Source: Primula veris (taxonomy: Eukaryota > Streptophyta > Magnoliopsida > Ericales > Primulaceae). Taken from it: a stretch of DNA of 64,000 nt. A program made the translations under genes and the position numbers. Where the stretch lies: contig OY821751.1 in NCBI GenBank assembly GCA_963682055.1, positions 6,262,001-6,326,000 of the forward strand, read 5' to 3'. The notes under the pieces were generated by a model. It was not told the DNA's origin, did not search any database, and saw only the letters and a program-made list of their open reading frames with translations. Positions 46,928-56,376 of this stretch are shown here, piece after piece; within the stretch, counting starts at the first letter, position 1, and the number at the start of each line of letters is the position of its first letter.

Positions 46928-47462
46928 GTTAATTAACATCAAACATTTCTGTATTTAGAGTACTTTTTCTGGCAAACACATTTAGAGCACTCGCCTTCCA
47001 AAGGAAAAATGATTGCCAAGCACATTCTAGTAGTAACATTTCCAGTGCAAGGTTCGATTAACCCCTCTCTTCAGTTAGACAAAAACCTCGCAAAGATGGG
47101 CGTGAGAGTCACAGTGTTGGTTACTCTTTCATTCCTTCACCACCTGGACATAAATTCTCCGGCACTAAAAGATTTGCAAATAGTTTCCTTTTCTATGGCT
47201 TTGATGATGGGTTACGACTTGATTCAAAGTCGTGTAATAGCAATTTCTTACCCCAATTCAAGAGCCGTGGTTCAGACACACTTGTGGAAATTATCACCTC
47301 TACTACTCAAGAAGGTGTTGCAAGCAAATTAATACTATGTCAAAATTTATTTTTGATATATATAATTTCCTTTTTTTGTTTAATTATTCATCGGATGTAG
47401 CGGCTATGTCTTCAAAGCTACTACGTTTGGATGGCAAAAGGGCATCAATTTCTTACGGTTGT

Positions 47463-48666
47463 TGTTAGGACCAGATTTCTGGTCTAAATATTATTTGTTG
47501 TCTATTGGTTTTACTTAATAATCCTAACTGTTTGTTTAAGAACTAAGACAATGTTATTAGGTTTCAAGCAATGTTGCAACCTCAGTTACAACCTACTGAG
47601 ACAGGTGTTGTTAGGTTTCAAGCAATGTTGTAAGCTCAGTTACAACCTATGCTGATAGGTTTCAAGTAATGTTGCAACCTCAGTTGCAACCATAGTTCCA
47701 ACCTGATTTTCTGCAGAATTCTGTCTTGTTCTATTAATCTGCATAACTATTCTTTAATGATGATTATTTGTTTTAAAATATGCAGGATATATTCTCATAT
47801 GATCTTAAAGTATTAGTATGCGTTTATTGAGAATATCAAAGTGGTAAGGAAAGATTTCCTTAAAGATATAAAGAGATTAGTTATGTTTCATTTACATAGA
47901 TAAATCTATATCTCTATTTTTATACAAATCTTTATCACTTGTTTCAATCTTTGTTTCTTATCAATTCAGTATGATATGTTTAAGATTGAATGAAATATGG
48001 AGTTAATGTTTCATATGTATATTCAAAGATATTATCTCTAAAAGATATTGTCTTATATGTTTTCTTATTGAAGGAAAAGACTAACTTCTATTTCCAAGCT
48101 ATTATCAACAGGTTCTATCTTTAGAAGATTGGAGTCAATCTCACATTGGACAGTCTCGTGATATATGGAGAGATTCAAGCCAATCAAAAAGAGTCAAAAG
48201 CAATCATCAAGATCTTCAAGCAAGAAGATTGTTTTTACTTGAATATATAGTTGATAACTTAGCTTGTAAAAAGTGTGTGTTCTAAATTATAAAGAACCCA
48301 TTCTTGAAAGAATACACGTGAGCTTTTAAAAAGAAAACAATGGTGGGATGCCATTGATTTATAAATGATAGTTATAGAGTATGAGCAATATAGAGATAGG
48401 CAGAAAACCTAGAGCGAGTCTAAGAGTTTTTCAATAAGACTTGAATCCTATATTGTAAGCTTTTTATAATATCATAATCTGGGTAAGTGCCCCGGAGACG
48501 TAGCCTAGTTAGGTGAACTCCGTTGTTAAATGTGCGTGTGATTTATTTCAAGTACATTTAACTTTACACAATTCTGTCCATTAATACACTTGATACCAAC
48601 TGTGGTTGCAACCTCACTTGGAACCTTACTGTAAAACTGCAACTAGAACAGCGGATAGGAATTTCA
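47463..48666 (+). repeat. 5' LTR of copia element
   Basis: Starts TGTTAGGACCAG and ends GGAATTTCA. It has two to three CAATGTTGCAACCTCAGTT-type units at 47565-47700 and the conserved GCCCCGGAGACGTAGCC block at about 48490. Confidence 0.93.
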
Positions 48667-48680
48667 ATTGGTATCAGAGC
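48667..48680 (+). other. Primer-binding site
   Basis: ATTGGTATCAGAGC directly after the 5' LTR, complementary to the 3' end of initiator methionine tRNA, the usual copia primer. Confidence 0.85.
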
Positions 48681-48725
48681 TTCACACTAGATCTTACTTA
48701 GTGTGGATCCTGTGTTCTAGTAAAG

Positions 48726-50489
48726 ATGGACTTAATGAGGAAAGGAAACGCTTTCAACAAACCAACTTTGCTTGAAGGAGGAGTAAACTATGGAGTATGG
48801 AAAATTAGAATGAGGTCCTTCATTAAACAGCAAAATGAACATGCATGGAAAACTGTGATGTATGGATGGGAGGCTCCAACTGCCATTGATGGTGAAGGTG
48901 AACTAGTTTATATACCTGAAGACAGATGGTCTGCTGATGAAGACAGAAAATCAAGTGCCAACTCAACAGCCATAAACTTGATCTTTGCTGGTGTAACTCT
49001 CAGTGTGTTCAGGTATATCTCTCATTGTGAAACTGTCAAAGAGGCATGGGATATTTTGCAAGTAACTTTTGAAGGAACTGTTAAACTAAAAGCTTTCAAA
49101 CTCCAACAGTTAACTACTCAATTTGAAAATTTAAGAATGGAGGAAGATGAAACCATTGAACAATTTAATGGTAGAATTTGCCATATTGCCCGTCAAGCTG
49201 GAACCTTAGGTGAAAAATATAGTGATGCTAAACTTGTTAAGAAAACTCTAAGGTCACTCCCAGAAAGGTTTGAAATTAAGGTTACAGCTATTGAAGAATC
49301 AACAGACTTAGTTAATCTTAAACTTGAAGAACTTATAGGAAATCTAAGCACTCATGAGCTAAAATTCTTCAAACATAAGAGACCAGAAAAGGGAATAGCC
49401 TTTCAAGCTAAGAAATTTGAACCTAAAGTCTGTGAACAAATGAATGATGAAGAACAGCTAGCCTTATTTGCTAAAAAGGTTTACAAAAAGTTTTACAAGA
49501 AAAAACAGGATGATACTGGAACATCCAAAAACTTTCAGAAAAGGGATAATCAATTTAAGTCAGAATCTAGGTTTAATAATAACTCTACAGGAAAGTGGAA
49601 TCCAAAAGAGAAGGATAATAAAGATTACAAGCCTAGAGAGATTCAATGTAGAGAATGTAGAGGTTTTGGTCACATTCAGGCTGAGTGTGCAAATACTTTA
49701 AAAAGAAACAAAAATGCTTATATAACCACTCATAGTGATAGCGATTCTAAGAGCAACAGTGATGAAGAGGATGATTCTAACTTTGTTAATTTTATGGGAA
49801 TAATCACTGAAAAAGAACTTACTTATGAAAGTGACTGTGAGTCTGTTTCAACCATAGTTACAACTGCTCTTAAAACCTATAGCAGTGATGAGGAAGAACC
49901 TTCTGATGAAAACATTACTCAGCAATATCTTGTCCTTTATGAAAAGTATCAATGCCTGAGTAAGCAATCCTTGATCATAAACAATCTAAATGTCAATCTA
50001 AAGGATGAGGTTAAAAGTCTCACTGAGCAGCTTAACATACAACTGGCTGAACTTACTGAAACTAAAAAGAAAATAAAACTGCTGAATGTTTCTGCTTCAG
50101 AAAAATTAGATAACATGCTGTCCTATTCTAGAGGCTCTAAAGATAACAGTGGTTTGGGTTACTATGGTTGTGAAAGTACAGGGAAAACTACCTTTATTAA
50201 AGCTGTTGCTAAAGCTGAAACTCATGATTTTGACAATAAGGTTAGAAGCTCAGTTGCAACCAGAGTTGCAACCAGGAATAAAACTCATGTTTTTGGCAAT
50301 AAGGTTAGAAGCTCAGTTACAACCAAAGTTGCAATCAGGAATAAACTGAATAGTTTTGAGGATAAAACTAACTTTAGGATGAAACTGTGTAATTTCTGTA
50401 AAAAAACCTGGTCATTCAGAAATCAAGTGTTACTTAAAGAGGAACAGAAAGTACATTTCTCAGAAAAACTGGTTGGCTTCTATCAATAA
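48726..50489 (+). CDS. Copia gag (capsid/nucleocapsid)
   Basis: 587 codons. It forms the virus-like particle and binds element RNA. Order: an N-terminal DUF4219-like segment (LLEGGVNYGVWKIRMRSFI, residues ~15-35); the UBN2 capsid domain (~60-210, with VKEAWDILQVTFEG and EETIEQFNGRI-like motifs); a basic linker; a CCHC zinc knuckle (CRECRGFGHIQAEC, ~309-322); an acidic Ser/Asp-rich stretch; a coiled coil (~400-450); then a 21-residue tandem repeat (THDFDNKVRSSVATRVATRNK-like, ~500-541). A second knuckle begins CNFCKK, but a 7-A run, one longer than its frame needs, shifts the frame inside it. The last ~30 residues are therefore out of frame and the link to pol is lost. Confidence 0.88.
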   Translation: MDLMRKGNAFNKPTLLEGGVNYGVWKIRMRSFIKQQNEHAWKTVMYGWEAPTAIDGEGELVYIPEDRWSADEDRKSSANSTAINLIFAGVTLSVFRYISHCETVKEAWDILQVTFEGTVKLKAFKLQQLTTQFENLRMEEDETIEQFNGRICHIARQAGTLGEKYSDAKLVKKTLRSLPERFEIKVTAIEESTDLVNLKLEELIGNLSTHELKFFKHKRPEKGIAFQAKKFEPKVCEQMNDEEQLALFAKKVYKKFYKKKQDDTGTSKNFQKRDNQFKSESRFNNNSTGKWNPKEKDNKDYKPREIQCRECRGFGHIQAECANTLKRNKNAYITTHSDSDSKSNSDEEDDSNFVNFMGIITEKELTYESDCESVSTIVTTALKTYSSDEEEPSDENITQQYLVLYEKYQCLSKQSLIINNLNVNLKDEVKSLTEQLNIQLAELTETKKKIKLLNVSASEKLDNMLSYSRGSKDNSGLGYYGCESTGKTTFIKAVAKAETHDFDNKVRSSVATRVATRNKTHVFGNKVRSSVTTKVAIRNKLNSFEDKTNFRMKLCNFCKKTWSFRNQVLLKEEQKVHFSEKLVGFYQ

Positions 50490-52020
50490 AAATTTGAACT
50501 GGGTCTGGAAAGTTAAGGAAAAATCTACCTTAATTGCTAGTAACAAAGATGCCATTACTTCTTTGAATGCTGTTACTTCTAATGATTGGTATTTTGACAG
50601 TGGTTGCTCTAAGCACGTGACAGCTACTGCAAGTCTCCTAAAAAATGTCACTAGTCTTAAAGGAAACACTGTTGTGTTTGGAGGTGGAGATACAGGTAAA
50701 ATTGTTGGTAAGGGTACCTTAAACAAACCTGGAATGCCTGATATTGATGATGTTTTTCTTGTAGATGGTCTAAAAGCTAATCTTATTAGTATCGGTCAAC
50801 TATGTGACAATAAGATGATTGTCAAGTTTAACAAAGATAAGTGTCTAATTACTTATGTTAACAATGATTTAGTCATGACTGGAGTTAGATCAACCAACAG
50901 CTGCTATGTGTTTGAAAAAGCTGAAAAAGAATTGCCACATAATAGGTGTAATCAAGCTATTACTAATAATGTTGATATTTGGCATAAAAGGATTGGTCAT
51001 GTGAATTACAAAACCTTAGATAAGCTGGTTAAAGAAGAATTGATAAGAGGTATTCCTAAACTTAGTGCTAAAACTCAAAGTGTCTGTGGTGACTGTGCAG
51101 TTGACAAACAAACAAAGAATATTCACAAAAGTACAAGTCAAATCTACACTAAAAGAGTCCTAGAACTACTTCATATTGACTTAATGGGTCTTATGCAAAC
51201 TGCTAGTATAGGTGGCAAAAAGTACATTTTGGTAGTTGTAGATGATTTCTCTAGATACACTTGGGTAGTTTTCTTAAAAGATAAGTTTGAAATTTTTGAT
51301 CTCTTTAAAACTCTATGCTTAAAACTTCAACTTGAAAAAGGTTCAACCAGTGGTAATATTGCTAGGGTCAGAAGTGATCATGGAACAGAATTTGAAAACA
51401 GTAAGTTTAGAGAATTTTGTAACTCCTTAGGGATTAGTCATGAGTTCTCTGCTCCTAAGACTCCACAGCAAAATGGCATAGTTGAAAGAAAAAATAGAAC
51501 CATTCAGGAAATGGCTAGAGTAATGCTTAATTCTAAGAAAATTGCCAACAGATTTTGGGCTGAACCTGTTAATACTGCCTATCATATAGTTAATAGAGTT
51601 TACATTACTAAAGGCACTTCCATGACTGTTTATGAAATATGGAAAGAAAGAAAACCCAATGTTAAGTATTTTCAAGTTTTTGGGTGTATTTGCTATATTC
51701 TTAGAGATAGAGAACATCTTGGAAAATTTGATTCCAAGAGTAACAAAGGGATCTTTCTTGGTTATGCTCAGAATAGTAGAGCCTTTAGAGTTTTTAATCT
51801 AAGAACAAACTATGTTATGGAGTCTTATAATGTGTTATTTGATGACCTAAAAACTATTGATGAGATTACAGGTGATGATGAACAATCTGAGATTGCAGAA
51901 AATGAGAAAGAAGAAGTTCAGCAACCAGGCAGTCCCATAGTGGTTGGAAGTCCAGTTTCAACTGAGGTTACAACTGAGGTTGGAACTGAGGTTGAAACCC
52001 ATAATTCAATAGAATTTTAA
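50473..52020 (+). CDS. Copia pol part 1: protease and integrase
   Basis: Open for 515 codons from the first ATG; homology begins slightly earlier, at the gag frame break. The aspartic protease active site reads WYFDSGCSKHVT (~37-48). The GAG-pre-integrase zinc region has WHKRIGHVN and CGDCAVDKQTK. The integrase catalytic core shows the D, D, E triad in HIDLMG, RSDHGTEFENSKF and NGIVERKNRT. Downstream are the copia FGCICYI and KGIFLGYA motifs. It ends at TAA 52018-52020, just before the integrase-to-RT linker, inside a stretch where CAACTGAGGTT repeats encode TEVTTEVGTEVET. In an intact element this would be one polyprotein with gag and RT. Confidence 0.88.
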   Translation: MASINKNLNWVWKVKEKSTLIASNKDAITSLNAVTSNDWYFDSGCSKHVTATASLLKNVTSLKGNTVVFGGGDTGKIVGKGTLNKPGMPDIDDVFLVDGLKANLISIGQLCDNKMIVKFNKDKCLITYVNNDLVMTGVRSTNSCYVFEKAEKELPHNRCNQAITNNVDIWHKRIGHVNYKTLDKLVKEELIRGIPKLSAKTQSVCGDCAVDKQTKNIHKSTSQIYTKRVLELLHIDLMGLMQTASIGGKKYILVVVDDFSRYTWVVFLKDKFEIFDLFKTLCLKLQLEKGSTSGNIARVRSDHGTEFENSKFREFCNSLGISHEFSAPKTPQQNGIVERKNRTIQEMARVMLNSKKIANRFWAEPVNTAYHIVNRVYITKGTSMTVYEIWKERKPNVKYFQVFGCICYILRDREHLGKFDSKSNKGIFLGYAQNSRAFRVFNLRTNYVMESYNVLFDDLKTIDEITGDDEQSEIAENEKEEVQQPGSPIVVGSPVSTEVTTEVGTEVETHNSIEF

Positions 52021-52208
52021 GGAGAAGAAGGAGGATCTGCTAATCCAACTACAAGCAAGCCACGCTATGTAAGGACTCAGAAAAATCACTCTCTTGACAA
52101 TGTCATAGGAGAAGTCACTTCAGGTATGAAATCAGATGTAAGAGAAATAATGTTGTTCATTTTGCTTGTTATCTTTCTCAGTTAGAACCTAAGAACATAA
52201 AAGAGACT

Positions 52209-53717
52209 TTGGAAGATAGTGAATGGATCTTAGCTATGCAAGATGAACTGTCCCAATTTGAAAGAAATGATGTATGGACTTTAGTACCCAGACCTTCTAA
52301 TAAAAATATAATAGGGACTAAATGGATCTTTAGAAATAAAAGTAATGAAGATGGAGTGATTATCAGGAATAAAGCCAGGTTGGAAGCTCAGGGTTATACA
52401 CAAATTGAAGGAATTGATTTTGATGAAACCTTTGCTCCTGTAGCTAGAATTGAATCCATTAGAATGCTACTTTCTCTTACATGTCTGTATGATTTTAAAT
52501 TGTTTCAACATGACATTAAGAGTGCTTTTCTGAATGGTGTGATTAATGAAGAGGTTTATGTTTGTCAACCTAAGGGATTTGAAGATCCTAAATTTCCTGA
52601 ACATGTTTATTTGCTGAAAAAGGCCTTGTATGGTCTAAAGCAAGCTCCTAGAGCTTGGTATGATAGATTAACCAAGTTCTTGATTGAAAAAAATTTTAAC
52701 AGAGGGGGAGTTGATAAAACTCTGTTTACTAAGAAAACTACAAAGGATATTATCATTGCTCAAATCTATGTTGATGACATTGTATTTGGCTCCACTTCTA
52801 ACAAAAGGATAGATGAATTCATTTCTGATATAAAGAATGAATTTGAAATGAGTGGTGGAGGAGAATTAACTTACTTTCTAGGATTGCAAGTTAAACAGAA
52901 TGAAAAAGGCATATTTCTATGTCAGAGTAAGTATGCAGATAATCTTGTTAAGAAGTTTGGTCTGAGTGATAGTAAAGAGAAGAGAACCCCTATGAGTACC
53001 ACACTTAAACTGTCCAAAAATGATAAAGGTAAAAGTGTTTGTCCTAGTCTTTATAGATCCATGATTGGAAGTCTGCTTTATTTAACTGCTAGTAGACCAG
53101 ACCTTTACTTGAGCGTAGGAGTATGTGCCAGGTATCAGGCAAATCCTTTAGAACCTCATCTTCTAGCTGTCAAAAGGATCTTAAGGTATGTAAAAGGAAC
53201 AATTCACCTAGGCCTATGGTATTCTAAAGACACAAACCATTTTCTGATTGGCTACTGTGATGCAGATTGGGCAGGAAATATAGATGATAGGAAGAGTACT
53301 TCTGGTAGTTGTTTTTATTTTGGGAACAACCTTGTTTCTTGGTTTAGTAAAAAGCAAAATTGCATTTCTTTATCTACTGCTGAAGCAGAATACATTGCAG
53401 CTGGAAGTGAATGTACTCAACTTATTTGGATGAAACAGATGTTAAGTGACTATAATGTTAAGCAAGAAATATTAACTTTGTTTTGTGATAACAAAAGTGC
53501 TATAGATTTAGCAAAGAATCCAGTTCAACATTCCAGAACTAAACATATTGATCTAAGGCATCATTTTATCAGAGAACTAGTTGAAGGAAAAAGCTTAATT
53601 TTAGAACATGTTTCAACTGAAAAACAATTAGCTGATATTTTCACAAAGCCCCTCGATACTAACAAATTTGAATCTTTAAGAAGTGATATAGGGGTATGTC
53701 ACTATGAATCTAAATGA
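52209..53717 (+). CDS. Copia pol part 2: reverse transcriptase and RNase H
   Basis: 502 codons in a different frame from the protease-integrase part. The break lies near 52140-52148 (two extra bases or one lost). The reverse transcriptase covers residues ~20-265 with TKWIFRNK, DFDETFAPVARIESIR, the QHDIKSAFLNG motif, YGLKQAPRAWY and the catalytic YVDDIVFGS. RNase H (~345-485) has YCDADWAG, ISLSTAEAEYIA, FCDNKSAI and the closing RTKHIDLRHHF and LADIFTKPL. All catalytic motifs are present. The listed start is the first ATG, not a true initiation site. Confidence 0.9.
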   Translation: MEDSEWILAMQDELSQFERNDVWTLVPRPSNKNIIGTKWIFRNKSNEDGVIIRNKARLEAQGYTQIEGIDFDETFAPVARIESIRMLLSLTCLYDFKLFQHDIKSAFLNGVINEEVYVCQPKGFEDPKFPEHVYLLKKALYGLKQAPRAWYDRLTKFLIEKNFNRGGVDKTLFTKKTTKDIIIAQIYVDDIVFGSTSNKRIDEFISDIKNEFEMSGGGELTYFLGLQVKQNEKGIFLCQSKYADNLVKKFGLSDSKEKRTPMSTTLKLSKNDKGKSVCPSLYRSMIGSLLYLTASRPDLYLSVGVCARYQANPLEPHLLAVKRILRYVKGTIHLGLWYSKDTNHFLIGYCDADWAGNIDDRKSTSGSCFYFGNNLVSWFSKKQNCISLSTAEAEYIAAGSECTQLIWMKQMLSDYNVKQEILTLFCDNKSAIDLAKNPVQHSRTKHIDLRHHFIRELVEGKSLILEHVSTEKQLADIFTKPLDTNKFESLRSDIGVCHYESK

Positions 53718-54684
53718 ATACTCTTGCTATGTATGTCTATTTTGAGTACCTTTAATACTTGTTATTTCTAGAGGTAAGTCTTGATTGAGCTTTGAAGTTT
53801 TTATTTTGAAAAAGCCGCTTTTTGGTGTCTCAAAAACAGATTTGAGGTAACTTGTCTTAAAACCTCTCTGGTAATAGAGTTGCAAGCACAAAGTGCACAT
53901 TTTATATAGTTGTTGCAAATTCAGTTGCAACCTCAGTTGAAACCACATGCTCGTAATACTGGTTGCATGCTCAGTTGCAACATCAGTTGAAACCACATAC
54001 TCATAATACTGAAAAAAATCAGTAATTGTCCAAAGGTTGTTGTACCATATATGATTCACATAATTGTGAAAAAGTCAAGACAAAGTCTTGTTATTTTTGA
54101 CATCACTTATACTCTTTCCTTGCTAAGAGCATCAAACTAGTTTTTGTGTAGAGATGAAAATGAATTTGATCAACTTAAGCTCTTGAAATCTAATTTCTAT
54201 TAAAGTTATTCAATGATAAACTTATCTTCTAGAGTAAATTGCTAGATTTTTTTTTATTGTTTAAATATCTTGCTGTATTGCTATCTTCTTTTGAAACAAG
54301 TCCAGTTTCCTTAAGAACTTCAACTTCTTAATATTCAAATTTTGGATAAATCTGTTTAAAAGGAATGTTTATCTTTATTATTTGCTGGATTTATCTAATT
54401 GACAACTGTTTCCTGCGTGATTTAAGTGTGATTCAATTTTCAAATTTCTATTAATAAGAGATTTCCATATTTTTAGCAAAATCTGTTTCACATTTGATTT
54501 GAGTGTATCTTTTTCCAATTACAAAAAGATTTGGGCTTAATTGCTATTTATACTAAACTCTTTTTAATATCCAAAATCAATCACAATAATCACAATTACT
54601 CTCTCTCTTTCTATTAAACCAAAACCTAAGTTCTCATAAACCCACTGCGTAGTTTCAAGTACGGTTGCAACCCTAGTTGAAACC
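53718..54684 (+). other. Spacer between pol and third ORF
   Basis: No coding sequence. Contains two tandem ~50-bp units with CAGTTGCAACCTCAGTTG (from 53921 and 53971) and a further TTGCAACCCTAGTTG just before the ORF3 ATG. SIRE-lineage elements commonly have such a spacer. Confidence 0.7.
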
Positions 54685-55971
54685 ATGTCTACAAATCCCA
54701 ACATCAACATTGATGATGATTGTACTCTTAGAGACTTTTTGTCTAAATCCCAAACAAGTCCTAGCTCTAAAGCAAAGGTAAGTGAGTCATCTTCCTCTAA
54801 GAAACATAGGACTAAAAAACGTGCTAGGAGAAATCTAGAGGATGATCATGTATCTGTTGGTTTTACTTATACTCCTAAGTTTAATAAGGTGGATCCTAGG
54901 TTCTGGAGTAGGAGAATGTATAGGAGGTTCAGGGCTTTTGCTAGTAGAGAAATTCATTGTGAAAGAAGGCTTAATTTGGTTAGTTATCCACACATACAGG
55001 TGTATGTTGAAAAATTGCTCTCTGCTGTTGGATTAGGCAAAACTATTTGTTATGCTAATTCCTACTACCCTGCTGTTATTAAAGAGTTTTATGCTAATTT
55101 GAGTAGTAGTGTCTTTGATGAGGGTAATCCTGCGTATGAAAGAGTCTTTTTGAGGGGTGTTACTTTGAATTTTACCCCTAAGTTAATAAATGAATTCCTG
55201 AATGCACCCAATCCTTCTGTGGAAACTGTTGATTATGACATGGAGGTCATTGTTCTGGTTCTTACTGGCAAGAACAACAGATTTGATGGCACTTCCATCA
55301 AAACATCATCTCTCACATTGTGTGCTGCTGTGTTATACAAAATTGCTAGGTTTAACTGGACCCCTACCAAACAACCATCCAAAGTCAACAAAGAAATGGC
55401 CATCTTTCTCTATAAAATCATGTCTTCTTTACCAATTAACTTTGGTAATCATGTTTTCAATCTTATTAGGGAGTTCAGTGATACTAATTCACCATCCATT
55501 ATGCTACCCTTTCCTTGCTTAATCACTGCAGTCATTCTGGAACAAGTCTCATCTATGTCTAGAGAGTCTCCTATTAGTATCTCTAATGAACCAATCACAT
55601 ATTGTCCCTCTGCCCTGTATATCTCTGCAAAACTGCTAAAAGAAGGGCATGTCAATGACATCTCTGGTGAAAAAGGCAAAGAAAAAGAGACAGAGCCATC
55701 TAGTGCTCCATCAGAGAAGAAGAAAGGTGTCAGGTGGTATTTGCAGCAGAAATTGGCTTATAATCAAGAAAGAAGAGCTGAACTGGATGCTGATGATTAT
55801 CAAATAAAGAAGCTACTGGTGAATCTTATTGAAAGTGATGATGATGGTGATAGTGATGCTACTAACAGTGATGATGGCTTCTCAATAAGCAGTGAGGAAG
55901 AAGATGAAGATGTTGTCAGAGACACACCTCTAAGGAAAAGACCACATCAGTCAAACATACCTCGTAATTAG
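54685..55971 (+). CDS. SIRE-type third ORF (env-like position, plant transposon domain)
   Basis: 428 uninterrupted codons. The N-terminus is basic, Ser/Lys-rich (SSSSKKHRTKKRARRN, ~35-50, a possible nuclear signal). The central region, ~60-300, resembles the putative plant transposon protein domain seen in SIRE and Athila extra ORFs (YPAVIKEFYANL; VFLRGVTLNFTPKLINEFLN). The C-terminus has a charged helix (LQQKLAYNQERRAELDADD) and an acidic tail (SSEEEDEDVV). I see no signal peptide and no convincing transmembrane helix, so the usual envelope-like label rests only on position. Function unknown. It is the only fully open ORF of the element. Confidence 0.8.
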   Translation: MSTNPNINIDDDCTLRDFLSKSQTSPSSKAKVSESSSSKKHRTKKRARRNLEDDHVSVGFTYTPKFNKVDPRFWSRRMYRRFRAFASREIHCERRLNLVSYPHIQVYVEKLLSAVGLGKTICYANSYYPAVIKEFYANLSSSVFDEGNPAYERVFLRGVTLNFTPKLINEFLNAPNPSVETVDYDMEVIVLVLTGKNNRFDGTSIKTSSLTLCAAVLYKIARFNWTPTKQPSKVNKEMAIFLYKIMSSLPINFGNHVFNLIREFSDTNSPSIMLPFPCLITAVILEQVSSMSRESPISISNEPITYCPSALYISAKLLKEGHVNDISGEKGKEKETEPSSAPSEKKKGVRWYLQQKLAYNQERRAELDADDYQIKKLLVNLIESDDDGDSDATNSDDGFSISSEEEDEDVVRDTPLRKRPHQSNIPRN

Positions 55972-56376
55972 TTTGTCAAGGTTGTGACAAATAGGGGGAG
56001 ATAAAGAAAGTTTGTGTTTATGTTTCAAGTTTAAGTTATCAATTTCAATTTCAATTTCAAGATTTCAAGACTTCATGTTTCTGTTTTTAAATTTCAATTA
56101 CAATTGCTGTACTAAGATCTTGTTGTGCCATGTTTTGGCCTTAAAAATTTCTGCAATTTCCATTTTGAAGTATGTTTGTCTTTACAATTGAATCTGTTCT
56201 GAAAATCTGTGAATGGATATATTTTGTGCTTATTTGATACTTGGAATTCTAACTTACAGGGGGAGCTTAAACAGATGTATATACAGTGTAAGACTGTGCT
56301 GAAATTGAACTTGCAGGTGGTTGAGATGATTTATAAACTTGATTGATTTGTCAAAACCAATGACAAATGAGGAGAT
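55972..56376 (+). other. 3' untranslated region and polypurine tracts
   Basis: Has ATAGGGGGAGATAAAG at about 55992 and CAGGGGGAGC at about 56259, plus the terminal AATGAGGAGAT directly before the 3' LTR. Such multiple purine blocks are usual in SIRE-type elements. Confidence 0.65.

Noticed and set aside
50398..50406. Programmed ribosomal frameshift between gag and pol
   Set aside because: The A-run is not in register for -1 slippage, no slippery-site-plus-pseudoknot arrangement is evident, and pol has two other lesions.
53727..54059. 110-codon minus-strand frame in the pol-ORF3 spacer
   Set aside because: It is antisense through the motif repeats, with no family resemblance.
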